From Synechococcales cyanobacterium PMM_0085 (GTDB taxonomy: Bacteria > Cyanobacteriota > Cyanobacteriia > Elainellales > Elainellaceae), in NCBI GenBank assembly GCA_949127705.1, contig CASBQJ010000041.1, positions 1-5,488 of the forward strand: 5,488 nt of DNA. The letters run 5' to 3'. Of the stretch, positions 5,460-5,488 are shown in pieces; position 1 is the first letter of the stretch; each line of letters begins with the position of its first letter. The position numbers were made by a program, and so were the translations under genes. The notes under the pieces are model-generated. The model saw only the letters and a program-made list of their open reading frames with translations. It was not told the origin of the DNA and did no database searches.

Positions 5460-5488
5460 GTAGGGGCATGGCACTGCCATGCCCCTAC
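5460..5488. repeat. Perfect 29-bp palindrome of the GTAGGGGC type
   Basis: GTAGGGGCATGGCA (5460-5473) is followed by a single C and then the exact reverse complement TGCCATGCCCCTAC (5475-5488). The palindrome ends at the last base of the window, so a larger element cannot be excluded. Palindromes beginning GTAGGGGC are common between cyanobacterial genes. It may act as a terminator hairpin for a gene to the right or be a small mobile palindrome. Confidence 0.8.

Overview
The window looks like cyanobacterial chromosome. The octamer GCGATCGC (HIP1, the highly iterated palindrome of many cyanobacteria) occurs 13 times in 5.5 kb. Palindromes starting GTAGGGGC, of a type common between cyanobacterial genes, lie on both sides of the last gene. 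The protein families also fit: a cyanobacterial-type NadA, a TerB-domain protein, a GAF protein and a membrane-anchored helical-repeat protein. The species cannot be named from this window.

Layout, left to right. (1) Positions 1-640 hold a predicted type II toxin-antitoxin pair on the minus strand: a UPF0175 antitoxin gene (342-596), then a DUF3368 PIN-like toxin gene (1-358) that runs off the left edge. The two overlap by 17 bp. Just upstream of the antitoxin are two perfect 10-bp palindromes with the same ATCATGAT core, centred 21 bp apart, which look like an autoregulatory operator. (2) Positions 756-3386 hold a tight two-gene minus-strand unit: a 699-residue protein with one membrane anchor, about eight degenerate helical repeats and a Pro/Ser/Thr-rich tail, followed 3 bp later by a small GAF-domain protein. 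(3) Positions 3387-3790 are a divergent intergenic region of about 400 bp. It has a 13-bp tandem palindromic repeat on the side of the 699-residue gene, and a second repeat cluster plus a perfect TATAAT box on the nadA side. (4) Positions 3791-4759 hold nadA (quinolinate synthase, NAD biosynthesis) on the plus strand. (5) Positions 4822-5307 hold a TerB-domain gene on the minus strand, convergent with nadA. A hairpin lies between the two genes, and a perfect 29-bp palindrome lies beyond the TerB gene, ending at the last base of the window.

Only nadA has a firmly known biochemical role here. Its partners nadB and nadC are not in the window. The toxin-antitoxin pair is a self-contained module in DNA that appears AT-richer than the rest. 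The repeat-protein and GAF genes are probably co-transcribed, but their function is unknown. I see no CRISPR array, tRNA, rRNA, transposase or phage gene. The least explained items are the twin-palindrome operator, the repeat-protein/GAF pair with its tandem upstream palindromes, and the placement of HIP1 at Ala-Ile-Ala codons (12 of 13 copies, 8 of them within the repeat protein).
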